Shown one piece after another: positions 56,839-64,000 of a stretch of 64,000 nt of DNA (position 1 is the first letter of the stretch; each line of letters opens with the position of its first letter). The notes under the pieces are model-generated. The model did not search any database, was not told the origin of the DNA, and worked only from the letters and a program-made list of their open reading frames with translations. The translations under genes were made by a program, and so were the position numbers. Location of the stretch: assembly GCA_035283185.1 (NCBI GenBank), contig DATEUJ010000211.1, positions 1-64,000 of the forward strand, read 5' to 3'. This DNA is from DASSFZ01 sp035283185 (GTDB taxonomy: Bacteria; Chloroflexota; Anaerolineae; Fen-1058).

Positions 56839-57843
56839 TCACGCCTCTGTCTCGACCAGCTCCTGCATCACGTCCGCCTGCTTCGCCGCCTCGGCGGTCT
56901 TGAAGTCGCGCCGCCTGGCGATCCGGCCCGCGACGTAGATCAGCAGGAGCGCACTAACCGGCACAGCCAGGGCGAACAACAAGTAAGTCGCCGGCTCGAA
57001 AAACAGGGCTTGACCCGAAAAGCGGTCGAGGTTGAAGAGGATCAAGACGAGCGCCGTCCAGACGGTGACGAAATTGGGGATCGGGTCGCCGGAATGGATC
57101 AGGCGCAAGCCGCCCGTGCGGCTGTCCGCCAGCGGCCACAACAGGTTGCTACCCATGTAGCCGAGCTGGTCTTCGAGGATGTGGACGGCCATACCAGCGA
57201 AAATGACCAGCCCCACACTCGCATTGAAGAGCAGCCCTCCCGCCAGTCCCAGGAACGCCGCCAGCACGAGCGAGTGCGACCACGCTCGATGCCAGGGCAG
57301 GAACTCGATCTCGACGCGATCTTTCACCCGCTTGAACGCGAAGGACGGGCCGCCGAAGATGTCGATCTTCATCTCTTCGCCGTAGGTGTACCGCATCGGC
57401 GCTTCGACCTTCGCCCGCGCCTCGCCGAGTCCCTCGATTTCCGATGCGGAATAAGGCATCTGCGCGGTGTTGACCGTCGGCCCGATGCGCGCGGCGACTT
57501 CCCCTCGCTCGGTATCGAAGCGGACGGTGTACTGCCGCCACAGATCGACGCCGAGTTTCATCGTGTGCAGCCGCACGCGGACGGGCCGGTTGCGCTTGTA
57601 GGCTCTGTCGATCGCCTCGGCGATCCGGTTGGCGATCATCTGCGGATCGGGGTGGCGCGGGTCGGGATCGACGTCCTCGGCGCGCTCGAAGTAGCGGGCG
57701 AACTTGAAGTCGAGCGTGTCGGGCAGCAGGCCGAAAATGCCGCCCAGCGCGGGCAGGAGTGACCCGCTCGCGGCCTGCTCGACCACGCCTGGAATGAATG
57801 TGGCGGCGGCGATGCCGCTGACGAAGTGAGCAATCCCTTTCAT
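56839..57843 (-). CDS. Membrane-bound metal-dependent hydrolase, YdjM/DUF457-like
   Basis: The 334-residue protein starts MKGIAHFVSGIAAATFIPGV at 57843. It has several membrane helices (LGGIFGLLPDTLDFKF; LAAFLGLAGGLLFNASVGLV; VTVWTALVLILFNL; YLLFALAVPVSALLLIYV). Conserved His/Asp residues are IAHF, LPDTLD, HRAWSHS and HILEDQL, the YdjM metal-site pattern. A ~110-residue soluble insert lies between helix 2 and the HRAWSHS motif. The word-like repeat GAATGTAGAAT abuts its start. Confidence 0.8.
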   Translation of the reverse strand: MKGIAHFVSGIAAATFIPGVVEQAASGSLLPALGGIFGLLPDTLDFKFARYFERAEDVDPDPRHPDPQMIANRIAEAIDRAYKRNRPVRVRLHTMKLGVDLWRQYTVRFDTERGEVAARIGPTVNTAQMPYSASEIEGLGEARAKVEAPMRYTYGEEMKIDIFGGPSFAFKRVKDRVEIEFLPWHRAWSHSLVLAAFLGLAGGLLFNASVGLVIFAGMAVHILEDQLGYMGSNLLWPLADSRTGGLRLIHSGDPIPNFVTVWTALVLILFNLDRFSGQALFFEPATYLLFALAVPVSALLLIYVAGRIARRRDFKTAEAAKQADVMQELVETEA

Positions 57844-57869
57844 GAATGTGGAATGTAGAATGTAGAATG

Positions 57870-58262
57870 CTAGCGCCTCGATCGCGACGGCTTGGCCTGG
57901 CGCAGGTTTGCGCATGACGTGCGCAGGATGGCATACAGTATGCGGATGATCTCGTCATATTCCTGCCTCAGCGCGAGGACTTCCTTATCGTTGATGAGAA
58001 TGGCTGCATCGATCACGCCGAGCCAGTAGTACGTTTCGCGAGCTTCTTTGTATGTCGTGCTCGTTTTGTGGATGAAGTCAGGCTTACTCTCCGCGCCTTT
58101 CGCTTCTTCCATGTTCGCGCCGACAGACGTGCCGGAGCGAAGCACTTGCCGGCCGATCTCCGTCCCCGACAACGTTCTCGGCAGCCGATCCACCAGCTTG
58201 ACGATCCGAATTCCAAACTCGAAAGTCCGCTCTTGTATATCCCTCGGTACCTGGTTAGCCAT
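57870..58262 (-). CDS. Four-helix bundle protein (S23 / rRNA intervening-sequence type)
   Basis: The 130-residue protein starts MANQVPRDIQERTFEFGIRI at 58262 behind GGGGGA. RLPRTLSGTEIGRQVLRSGT, SVGANMEEAKGAESKPDFIH and KEARETYYWLGVI are the avd-like/S23 signature. Such proteins are known as ORFs in rRNA intervening sequences and as partners of diversity-generating retroelements; neither is found near it here. It is a single gene between two membrane-protein genes. Confidence 0.85.
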   Translation of the reverse strand: MANQVPRDIQERTFEFGIRIVKLVDRLPRTLSGTEIGRQVLRSGTSVGANMEEAKGAESKPDFIHKTSTTYKEARETYYWLGVIDAAILINDKEVLALRQEYDEIIRILYAILRTSCANLRQAKPSRSRR

Positions 58263-58301
58263 GACTCCCCCTTTCTTCATTCTTCATTCCTAATTCTTCA
58301 T

Positions 58302-59621
58302 TCACAGTAGCCCGAGCCAACTTGCTATCGCAGGCCCCAGGCCGAGTATGTTGAGCGTGATCGGAACGAGCAGCACGCCCAGGCAGTTCATGCGCCGCGA
58401 CCCGAATAAGATCGGGATCAGGCCGATGCCCGTCGCCGTCAAAAAGATCAGCATCCCGCCGGAGCCGGTGAGTAAGGCGACGAGCGAGACGAGGATGGCG
58501 AGCGTCGCCGCGTTGGTGACGCGATACGGGATGCGCTGCACGACCCGCGCCGTGGCCCGAGCGAGCACGAGGAGGAGCAAGAACGAGGCAGCGCCGCTCA
58601 CGGCGATCGAGGCGACGGCGCTGTAGTAGATCAGCGAGGTGGCAGGCGTGTAAATCGAGCCGAGCATGGCCGCCATGCCGCCGCGCGCCAGGTTCAGGCC
58701 GGGAATGAAGAACAGCAGGAAGCCGCCCACGTAGTAGATCGCCTTCGACACGCCCTGCGACAGGATGAACACGCGGTCGTCGCGCTGCGCCGTGGCGTGT
58801 GCGGCGAGGAAGGCGCCCACGCCGCCGGTGACGACGGGAAAAAACGCGGCGAACCACCCACCCAGCGCGCCCGAGGCGACGCCGCGCGCCAGGTGCGAGG
58901 GCGTCACGTCGAGCGAGCGAGTGATGTGCTGCTCGGGCACGCGCGTGCCCATGACGAAGTTCGCCAGCACCGCCGGCGCGGCAAACAGGCCGACGAAGGC
59001 GGGCAGCAGGTTCTGAAACGCGAATTCGATCGGGACGACGCTGCGATACATGATGAGCATGCCGAGCAGGCCGGAGAGAAAGAACGTGAGAATCCCCGCG
59101 CCTAGTTGGGTCCACGCGGCGAGGAAGCGGCTGAGGCGCGTCCGCCCGCGCTCGCCGGCTCTGGGCCACTCCGACATCAGAATGAATGCGGAGACGGCGG
59201 CGAGGATCCAACCGAGATGAGGCGTGACGATAGAGTACAGAATGCGCGCCGCCTCGCCGATGACCGGGCTGGCGGCGACGACGATCGCGAGCCCGGCCAG
59301 CCCGCCGACGCCACTGAGGACCACCGCTTCATAGCCGCGCCGCTGGAGCAGCCACTTTTGCCCCGGCAGCACGAGGAACGCCGTCGATTCGTCCGGCGCG
59401 GCGAGGAACGTCGCCGAGACGGTATTGAGCATCGAATAGCCGACGACCATGCCTATCATCAGCATCGCCAACTGATCGAGGCTCATCGTCGACGAGAGCG
59501 ATCCGGCGGCGAGGATCACCAGCCCGGCCAGGTTGAAGACGTGCAGCGCCGGGATCAGCGCCAACACGGACGCGCCGACCGCGCCGATAACTGCGAAACC
59601 AATTAGGGTCAGCGTATCCAC
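58302..59621 (-). CDS. TctA-like membrane protein (DUF112 / tripartite permease family)
   Basis: The 439-residue protein has about ten to twelve membrane helices throughout (FAVIGAVGASVLALIPALHV; GLVILAAGSLSSTM; LLFFIPGLNLARGGMAAMLG; FLTATGIGLIPILFGSRRMN). GxxxGxxPG-like loops such as IPALHVFNL and FIPGLNLARG recall the PGxG loops of TctA, with a stand-alone type known from archaea. No TctB or TctC genes are adjacent, so a transport role is uncertain. Confidence 0.7.
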   Translation of the reverse strand: MDTLTLIGFAVIGAVGASVLALIPALHVFNLAGLVILAAGSLSSTMSLDQLAMLMIGMVVGYSMLNTVSATFLAAPDESTAFLVLPGQKWLLQRRGYEAVVLSGVGGLAGLAIVVAASPVIGEAARILYSIVTPHLGWILAAVSAFILMSEWPRAGERGRTRLSRFLAAWTQLGAGILTFFLSGLLGMLIMYRSVVPIEFAFQNLLPAFVGLFAAPAVLANFVMGTRVPEQHITRSLDVTPSHLARGVASGALGGWFAAFFPVVTGGVGAFLAAHATAQRDDRVFILSQGVSKAIYYVGGFLLFFIPGLNLARGGMAAMLGSIYTPATSLIYYSAVASIAVSGAASFLLLLVLARATARVVQRIPYRVTNAATLAILVSLVALLTGSGGMLIFLTATGIGLIPILFGSRRMNCLGVLLVPITLNILGLGPAIASWLGLL

Positions 59622-59622
59622 G

Positions 59623-59763
59623 TGCTTATCGCTTATCGCGTATGGCGTATCGCGTATCGCCTATTGCGTATCGCGTATCGTGTATCGCGTGTCGCCTATC
59701 GCTTGTTGTCTATCGCGTAAGCGGCGCATTACGTTTCACGTTTCACGCTTCACGCATCACGCA
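59623..59763. repeat. Word-like tandem repeats (GCGTATC and TTTCACG units)
   Basis: Two arrays fill the entire gap: about ten imperfect units of CGCGTATCGCCTATC, then six of ACGTTTCACGCATC. The second motif recurs at 56805-56845. No gene is seen. Confidence 0.75.
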
Positions 59764-61935
59764 TCACGGATTCACGACCACATCGTAACCCAGCGCCGGG
59801 ACGAGCTCGAGGACGCCGTTGAACTCGTCGATCACGCCGGTGACGCGCGCCCGCGCGCCGGCCTGCAGCGACGGCGCGCTCGGCACGAAGCTCAGCACGT
59901 TGCTGAAGATCACGACGCGCAGCTCGCCCGTGCCGTCGTTGACGAAGACGATCACGCCCGCCGAGAAGCCTTCCACGCGCAGCACGTCGCCGGCGATCGT
60001 CGCCAGCCTGCCGATGTCCGCTCTCGACAATGTGTTGATCGCCCGCGTCTCGATGCTCGCCGTCGAGCCGGGCTCCTCGACGACGATCTTCTCGCCCGAG
60101 GCGGGCTGCAATTCGAGAGCGCCGTTGTACTCGACCACTTCGGCCTCCACGGCGACCCGCGCGCCGAGGTTCAGCGCAGCCTGATTCTTTACCTCGCGGT
60201 ACCGGCCGTCGAACAAAACGAGCGCGATCGAACCGGCGCCGTCGTCGATGACGAAACGGAATCCGGCGGAGAAGCTGTACGTTTCGACGACCCGGCCGCG
60301 CACCATCACCACTTGCCCAATCAACGTGTTGTCGATCGTATTGATCGCCGTCACTGCGCCGGATGCCGGCGTGGGCGTCCCGTCGGCGGTCGGGATAGCC
60401 CCCGGTGTGGGCCTCGCCGTCGGCGTCATGACGTCGGCCGAGACGATCGTCGGCGTGGCCAAGGGCGCTTCCGGCGTCGGTCGCGGCGTGGCAGTCACGA
60501 CCGGCGGCCGCGGCGTCGGAGCCGCCTCGGCGACCTGCGCCCCGACCCAGGCCCGCACACTGGCGCCGTTGGGCGGGACGACTTCGAGCGCGCCGCTGAA
60601 CTCGCTCACACGTCCCAGCGCCGACACGCTCACGCCTTCCTGGAGGTCGTCGGCGTTCCCAAGCTGATCGTAGACGTTGCTGAACAGCACCAGCCGGATC
60701 GAGCCGGTGTCGTCCTCGAGGCGGAAGCGCACGCCGTTCTCGAAGCGATCGATGCTTTCGATCGTCCCGCTGATGAACACCGTGCGGCCGATGTCTTCCG
60801 GCGTGATGGCGCCGAGCGGCACCAAGCCCAACGTCGCCGGTTCACCCGACGCGGCGTGGACGAGGACGGACACGTCGAACGGAAGCTCGGGCACGATCTC
60901 CAGATCGCCCCGGAACGAGTTGACCGGCCCTTGCGCGGCGACCTCCGCCCCGATCTGCCAGTCGGCGGCGTCCGGCAGCGCGTCGAATATGTCGTGCCAG
61001 AACAACAGCGTGACGTCGCGACCTTGCGGATCACTGAGAGTGAACTTCACTCCGGCCGAAAAGGGCGTGATCCTGGCGATCGTCCCCTGCACGCGCACCC
61101 ACCGGCCGATGTCGTCGTCGCCGAGGCTGCGGATCGGCTCCAGCTCGGTAAGGACGACCGGTTGGTCCAGCACGGCGACGTGGTCGCCGCGCGTAACCGT
61201 CACTTGCGGCGTGCCCTTAAAGAGCGTCACCACGCCGGTCGCTTCGATCGGATCGCCGACCCGGATGTCCGGCGCGGGAGCGCCGAGCGGCACGGCGTCG
61301 CGCTCGACGGCAAGGTCGATCTCGCCGCTCGCGTCGCGCAGCGTGACCAGGCGAAGCCCGTCGTACGGCTGGCGCACGGCGCGCACCTGGCCGCGCACGA
61401 TGACCGGGGCCAGCGCGTCGTCCGGCGTGATCGAGCTGATCTCGCGCAGGGCAGCGGAATCGGTGACGCGGGTGATCGTCAGCGCGTCGATCGTGTTGAG
61501 CGTCAGCGAGAGCGTTTCGTCACGCACGCGCAGGGCGCCTTCGACGACTACACGATCGCCGATCGACGGCACGCGATCGGCCTCGATCAGGGCGCGGGCT
61601 GCGGGCCGAAAGGCCGTGACGAGCATTTGCCCGCTGCCGTCGTCGGTCCAGAAGGAGAGCGATTCCGCTTCAGGGTTGAACGCCGGCGAGCGCCTGACGA
61701 CGCCTTCGATGCGGACGTAGGCATAGTTCATCGCCGCCTGAATCTGGCCGATGCGGACGGTAGGCACCGTCGCACTGACAGAGGCGACATACAGCAGCGC
61801 TAGGCCGCCGGCAGCCAGCGCGATGGCGAGCAAGCCGAACAGGGCGATCGTCATGCGCCGCTTGAGGTTCGCGCCGCAATACGGGCACGTGACGTGTGAG
61901 CCGACTTCGCGCCCGCACGACGGGCAGAAGGACAA
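59764..61935 (-). CDS. Zinc-ribbon membrane protein with tandem OB-fold-like domains
   Basis: The 723-residue protein starts with a zinc ribbon (C4-X2-C7-X9-C17-X2-C20) and a membrane helix at 28-50. About six OB-like beta units follow (AYVRIEGVVRRSPAFNP; APVIVRGQVRAVRQ; RWVRVQGTIARITPFSAGVK; RTVFISGTIESIDRFENGVR; QVVMVRGRVVETYSFSAGFR; RLATIAGDVLRVEGFSAGVI), each with a DDG/DGTG strand and a LVLF-type strand. A Pro/Thr linker lies at about 465-530. The topology puts the ribbon inside and the OB array outside. No known full-length homologue is recognised; ligand and role are unknown. Confidence 0.75.
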   Translation of the reverse strand: MSFCPSCGREVGSHVTCPYCGANLKRRMTIALFGLLAIALAAGGLALLYVASVSATVPTVRIGQIQAAMNYAYVRIEGVVRRSPAFNPEAESLSFWTDDGSGQMLVTAFRPAARALIEADRVPSIGDRVVVEGALRVRDETLSLTLNTIDALTITRVTDSAALREISSITPDDALAPVIVRGQVRAVRQPYDGLRLVTLRDASGEIDLAVERDAVPLGAPAPDIRVGDPIEATGVVTLFKGTPQVTVTRGDHVAVLDQPVVLTELEPIRSLGDDDIGRWVRVQGTIARITPFSAGVKFTLSDPQGRDVTLLFWHDIFDALPDAADWQIGAEVAAQGPVNSFRGDLEIVPELPFDVSVLVHAASGEPATLGLVPLGAITPEDIGRTVFISGTIESIDRFENGVRFRLEDDTGSIRLVLFSNVYDQLGNADDLQEGVSVSALGRVSEFSGALEVVPPNGASVRAWVGAQVAEAAPTPRPPVVTATPRPTPEAPLATPTIVSADVMTPTARPTPGAIPTADGTPTPASGAVTAINTIDNTLIGQVVMVRGRVVETYSFSAGFRFVIDDGAGSIALVLFDGRYREVKNQAALNLGARVAVEAEVVEYNGALELQPASGEKIVVEEPGSTASIETRAINTLSRADIGRLATIAGDVLRVEGFSAGVIVFVNDGTGELRVVIFSNVLSFVPSAPSLQAGARARVTGVIDEFNGVLELVPALGYDVVVNP

Positions 61936-62051
61936 GTCAGGTCTCCAGGGTTTGGACGTGGCCGGCGGTCAGGCTATTAGTGGCTGGGACCGGCTGCAAG
62001 GATGCGAGCGTAAGTATAACCAGATGGGGCGGGCGCGCAAGTGGCCGAGCA
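61936..62051. other. Short intergenic stretch without gene
   Basis: It contains the upstream region of the zinc-ribbon gene and the truncated beginning of the nucleotidyltransferase relic. No promoter was recognised. Confidence 0.4.
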
Positions 62052-62203
62052 GTGGAAAATGTATTGGACGTGGAATGCTGTTCGCCGCAACTGCTGGCAG
62101 CCATCGAACGGGAAGGAGTATCCCTGTGATCCCGCGTTACCGTCTGCTGGCCTTCGCCGAATTCCTCGACGGGTTATCCACGGCAGACGAAGAAGACGTG
62201 TAA
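62052..62203 (+). pseudogene. Relic of an MNT/HEPN-type gene pair
   Basis: The first frame gives ..VENVLDVECCSPQLLAAIER, EGVSL and a stop (62129), like the C-terminus of a minimal nucleotidyltransferase. The next frame starts at GTG 62126, overlapping the stop as GTGA: MIPRYRLLAFAEFLDGLSTA, DEEDV, ending at 62203, like the start of a HEPN/nucleotidyltransferase-substrate-binding partner. Both genes are cut; only the joint between them is left. The call rests on two short pieces and the coupling. Confidence 0.35.
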
Positions 62204-62208
62204 CTATC

Positions 62209-62290
62209 AAGGCGTCATTGCGAGGAGCATCCTGAGCGGCGCAGCATCTTTTCGCTGCGAAGTCGAAGGAAGCGCTCGCAATGACGTGGT
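62209..62290. repeat. Dispersed palindromic repeat (GTCATTGCGAGGAGC..)
   Basis: CGTCATTGCGAGG at the left pairs with CTCGCAATGACG at the right. The inner part contains CTGCGAAGTCGAAGG, related to the CTTCGACT repeats elsewhere. The type is widespread in bacterial genomes. Confidence 0.7.
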
Positions 62291-62335
62291 CGGCCCCACC
62301 ATCAAGTCCGACGCGTAGATGCACGCCTGCGAGGC

Positions 62336-63109
62336 TCACTTTGTAATGAACGGGTCGTCCGGCTCAGTTGGGTGGGTCGCCTTGAGCGCCTTCGCGAACG
62401 CTGTCGTGTATGGATTCGTCCCATCCAGCGAGTTTGCCGCGAACTCGTTCGGCCAGTACTGAGACGGCAACATCTTGGGCGTCTTGTCGCCGCTCTTCGG
62501 GTAATACCACGCGCGCACAGTCCAGCCACACGGCAGGCCGACGAACACGGCGCGGACTTTCTGGCCGGCGCTCACAGGCACGGCGCCGTGCAGCCGGCCC
62601 TCGGGCCGGAACCACTGGCCGAAGTGGCTGCGCAGGGTGAGCGTTCCAGATGCAGGCGCTTTGTCGGCCGTATCCACCGTCACCGTGCATTTGCCGATGC
62701 AATACTTGTCGGCGACCGTCACGTTCTGGATCAGGAGAGGCCCCACGTCGACGTAGGAGTTGCCGCTCAGATACTGCAACTGCACGTCGACGCGGAGGGT
62801 CTCACCTTCTGATGTGCCGCTCTCGGGGTACGCCAACGGCGCGGCGAGCATGAACGATCCCGCGCCGAAAGCAGACGTATACGCCTGCTTCAAGAGAACA
62901 TACTGGCCCTTGTTGTTCTTGGTGTAAACGCTGACGTCGAGGCGGTTGTTGGAATATGTGGACGATCCGTTGACGACGACGGTCGTCTCATCCTTACAGG
63001 CCGCGATGCTGTAAATGCCGATCGAAACGGCGCTGCCCGCCGACGCCGGCGCCACGCCGATCAGCGCGGCAAGCAGCCCAATTGCGACGAGAGTGTGAAA
63101 GCCCTTCAT
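62336..63109 (-). CDS. Secreted hypothetical protein
   Basis: The 257-residue protein has a signal peptide at 1-24 (TLVAIGLLAALIGVAPASA). Mature part: two beta-rich halves, AVSIGIYSIAACKDETTVVV.. and CTVTVDTADKAPASGTLTLR, the second followed by FGQWFRPEGRLHGAVPVSAG. A few Cys residues (CIGKC, CKD, PCGW) may form disulfides. No enzyme motif is seen. The MKGFHT start has a good position ~30 bases after the PIG-L gene; the two may be co-transcribed. Confidence 0.65.
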   Translation of the reverse strand: MKGFHTLVAIGLLAALIGVAPASAGSAVSIGIYSIAACKDETTVVVNGSSTYSNNRLDVSVYTKNNKGQYVLLKQAYTSAFGAGSFMLAAPLAYPESGTSEGETLRVDVQLQYLSGNSYVDVGPLLIQNVTVADKYCIGKCTVTVDTADKAPASGTLTLRSHFGQWFRPEGRLHGAVPVSAGQKVRAVFVGLPCGWTVRAWYYPKSGDKTPKMLPSQYWPNEFAANSLDGTNPYTTAFAKALKATHPTEPDDPFITK

Positions 63110-63142
63110 GCCAATACTCCTGAATATCCGTTGATTCGTTTT

Positions 63143-64000
63143 CTATCCGTTGACACCTTCGAACAAGTCCTCTTCGATATGACGACGCCCGTCTAGCGGC
63201 GGTTCCACGCATGTGAACCGCTCGTATCCCAGCACCCGGCGGCGCAGCACGCCGGGAAATCTCCGAAAGAGCATACTCGACTCGCCCTGGCTGGCGTGGC
63301 ACATCCACGCTTCAGCTTTGATCGGTAGATACGGCCGGACGTCGATCTTGGACGTAATCGGGAAATCGTGCTGTACGATCTTTCGGAGGTCGACATCGCC
63401 ATTGTGGCCGAATTTCGACGGGTCACGCCCGAAGAGGGGCATCAAGTTCACGATGATCCTGAGCACTCGCCTGGGAATGCTCGACCAGTAGAGTTTGTGC
63501 GGCTGATATGGAGGCCCGGCTTCCGGGTAGCGATTCGGATCGCCCGCGATATAGAATGCCTCCGTCGTGCGCTGGTGAGCGAAGATGTGATCGGGGTGGC
63601 CGTAGCCGCCATACGGATCGAACGTGACGACGACCTGCGGCCGGATCGAGCGTATCAACTGAACCAGTTGGCCCGTTACTCGATCGGGATCGGCATTGAT
63701 GAAGGCGCGCGGGTCGCGGTTGTCGGCGCTGCCAGGCATGCCGGAGTCGCGATAGCCCAGCAGGTGCAGCCCGGTGAGGCCCAGCTTCGTCGCCGCACAG
63801 CGCAGCTCGCCCTCGCGCAGCGCGCCGAGCCGCTGATCCTCCGGCAAGTGCTCGAACGGCGTGAGCATCTCCGGCTGGACCCGGCCGACTTCGCCGCGCG
63901 TCGCACAGACATAATGCACCTCGACACCCTGGCGGGCGTATCGCGCGATGGCGCCGCCAGGCCCGAAGGATTCGTCGTCAGGATGTGCAAAAACAAACAG
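63143..64000 (-). CDS. PIG-L family deacetylase (5' end beyond window)
   Basis: The frame is open to the window edge: LFVFAHPDDESFGPGGAIAR, then YARQGVEVHYVCATRGE. AHPDDE is the zinc-site signature, with the third ligand His in GGYGHPDHIF. Only the first few residues are missing, since family members begin ~5-10 residues before LFVFAHPDDE. The family removes acetyl groups from N-acetylglucosamine-type substrates. The C-terminal ~90 residues (DLRKIVQHDFPITSKIDVRP) are an extra domain. Confidence 0.9.
   Translation of the reverse strand: MFVFAHPDDESFGPGGAIARYARQGVEVHYVCATRGEVGRVQPEMLTPFEHLPEDQRLGALREGELRCAATKLGLTGLHLLGYRDSGMPGSADNRDPRAFINADPDRVTGQLVQLIRSIRPQVVVTFDPYGGYGHPDHIFAHQRTTEAFYIAGDPNRYPEAGPPYQPHKLYWSSIPRRVLRIIVNLMPLFGRDPSKFGHNGDVDLRKIVQHDFPITSKIDVRPYLPIKAEAWMCHASQGESSMLFRRFPGVLRRRVLGYERFTCVEPPLDGRRHIEEDLFEGVNG

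Noticed and set aside
57870..58262. Diversity-generating retroelement
   Set aside because: The four-helix bundle protein resembles Avd, but no reverse transcriptase, template or variable repeat is in the window.

Overview
The window is high-G+C bacterial DNA (estimated by eye). It most resembles a member of the Chloroflexota, perhaps an Anaerolineae-like lineage. The hints are long multi-GAF sensor kinases, LysM lipoproteins with Pro/Thr linkers, a large-type SRP RNA, many palindromic REP-like repeats and very short tandem repeats, some of them inside genes, and an alaS / baseplate-J-like / ruvX / mltG gene order. This is inference; no 16S rRNA gene is present.

Region 1 (1-6832) is accessory DNA. 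Small toxin-antitoxin-like genes or their remains all lie on the minus strand: a 55-codon relic, DUF2442 with a cut DUF4160, BrnT with a BrnA-like partner, a second BrnA-like gene with a cut BrnT, Phd with a deleted VapC, DUF4258 with DUF2283, a HigA-like regulator, DUF2281 with a MazF stub, and DUF5674 with an unknown partner. Seven copies of one repeat, all in plus orientation, lie between these modules. The repeat carries the start of an IS110-type transposase (a protein beginning MTVYIGIDWSQAQHDVCF) plus flanking non-coding DNA. The array reads as toxin-antitoxin debris interspersed with internally deleted IS110-like elements.

Region 2 (6824-22749) is mostly metabolic and regulatory. It holds transketolase, a frameshifted methyltransferase, a cell-wall-anchor-like surface protein, an MBL-fold hydrolase, an intact nucleotidyltransferase-type gene pair, two Glu/Leu-type dehydrogenases with an unknown gene between them, a two-component system, mobA, an intact mazEF pair with a near-consensus and probably leaderless promoter, a P-loop kinase and RNA 3'-phosphate cyclase.

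Region 3 (22827-27351) holds an IrrE-like protein without its metal motif, a XamI-type restriction-modification pair, pyrimidine-nucleoside phosphorylase and a tiny membrane protein. Region 4 (27466-35410, minus strand) holds a secreted trypsin-like protease, a periplasmic-binding lipoprotein, mltG, ruvX, a baseplate-J-like membrane protein and alaS.

Region 5 (36097-47397) is largely housekeeping: tyrS, era, a cysteine-desulfurase-like enzyme, a GNAT acetyltransferase, a GH1 glycosidase, tRNA-Ser(GGA), SRP RNA, a 3D/G5/DUF348 cell-wall protein, rsmA, plsC and a LysM lipoprotein. Region 6 (47667-64000) has two overlapping giant sensor kinases, then small hypothetical genes and remnants, a glyoxalase-fold protein, two membrane proteins, a zinc-ribbon protein with many OB-like repeats, a secreted protein and a PIG-L deacetylase cut by the window edge.

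Repeats run through the whole window. Palindromic repeats and word-like tandem repeats fill intergenic gaps and have entered reading frames without breaking them in rsmA, ruvX, the two kinases and the LysM lipoprotein.
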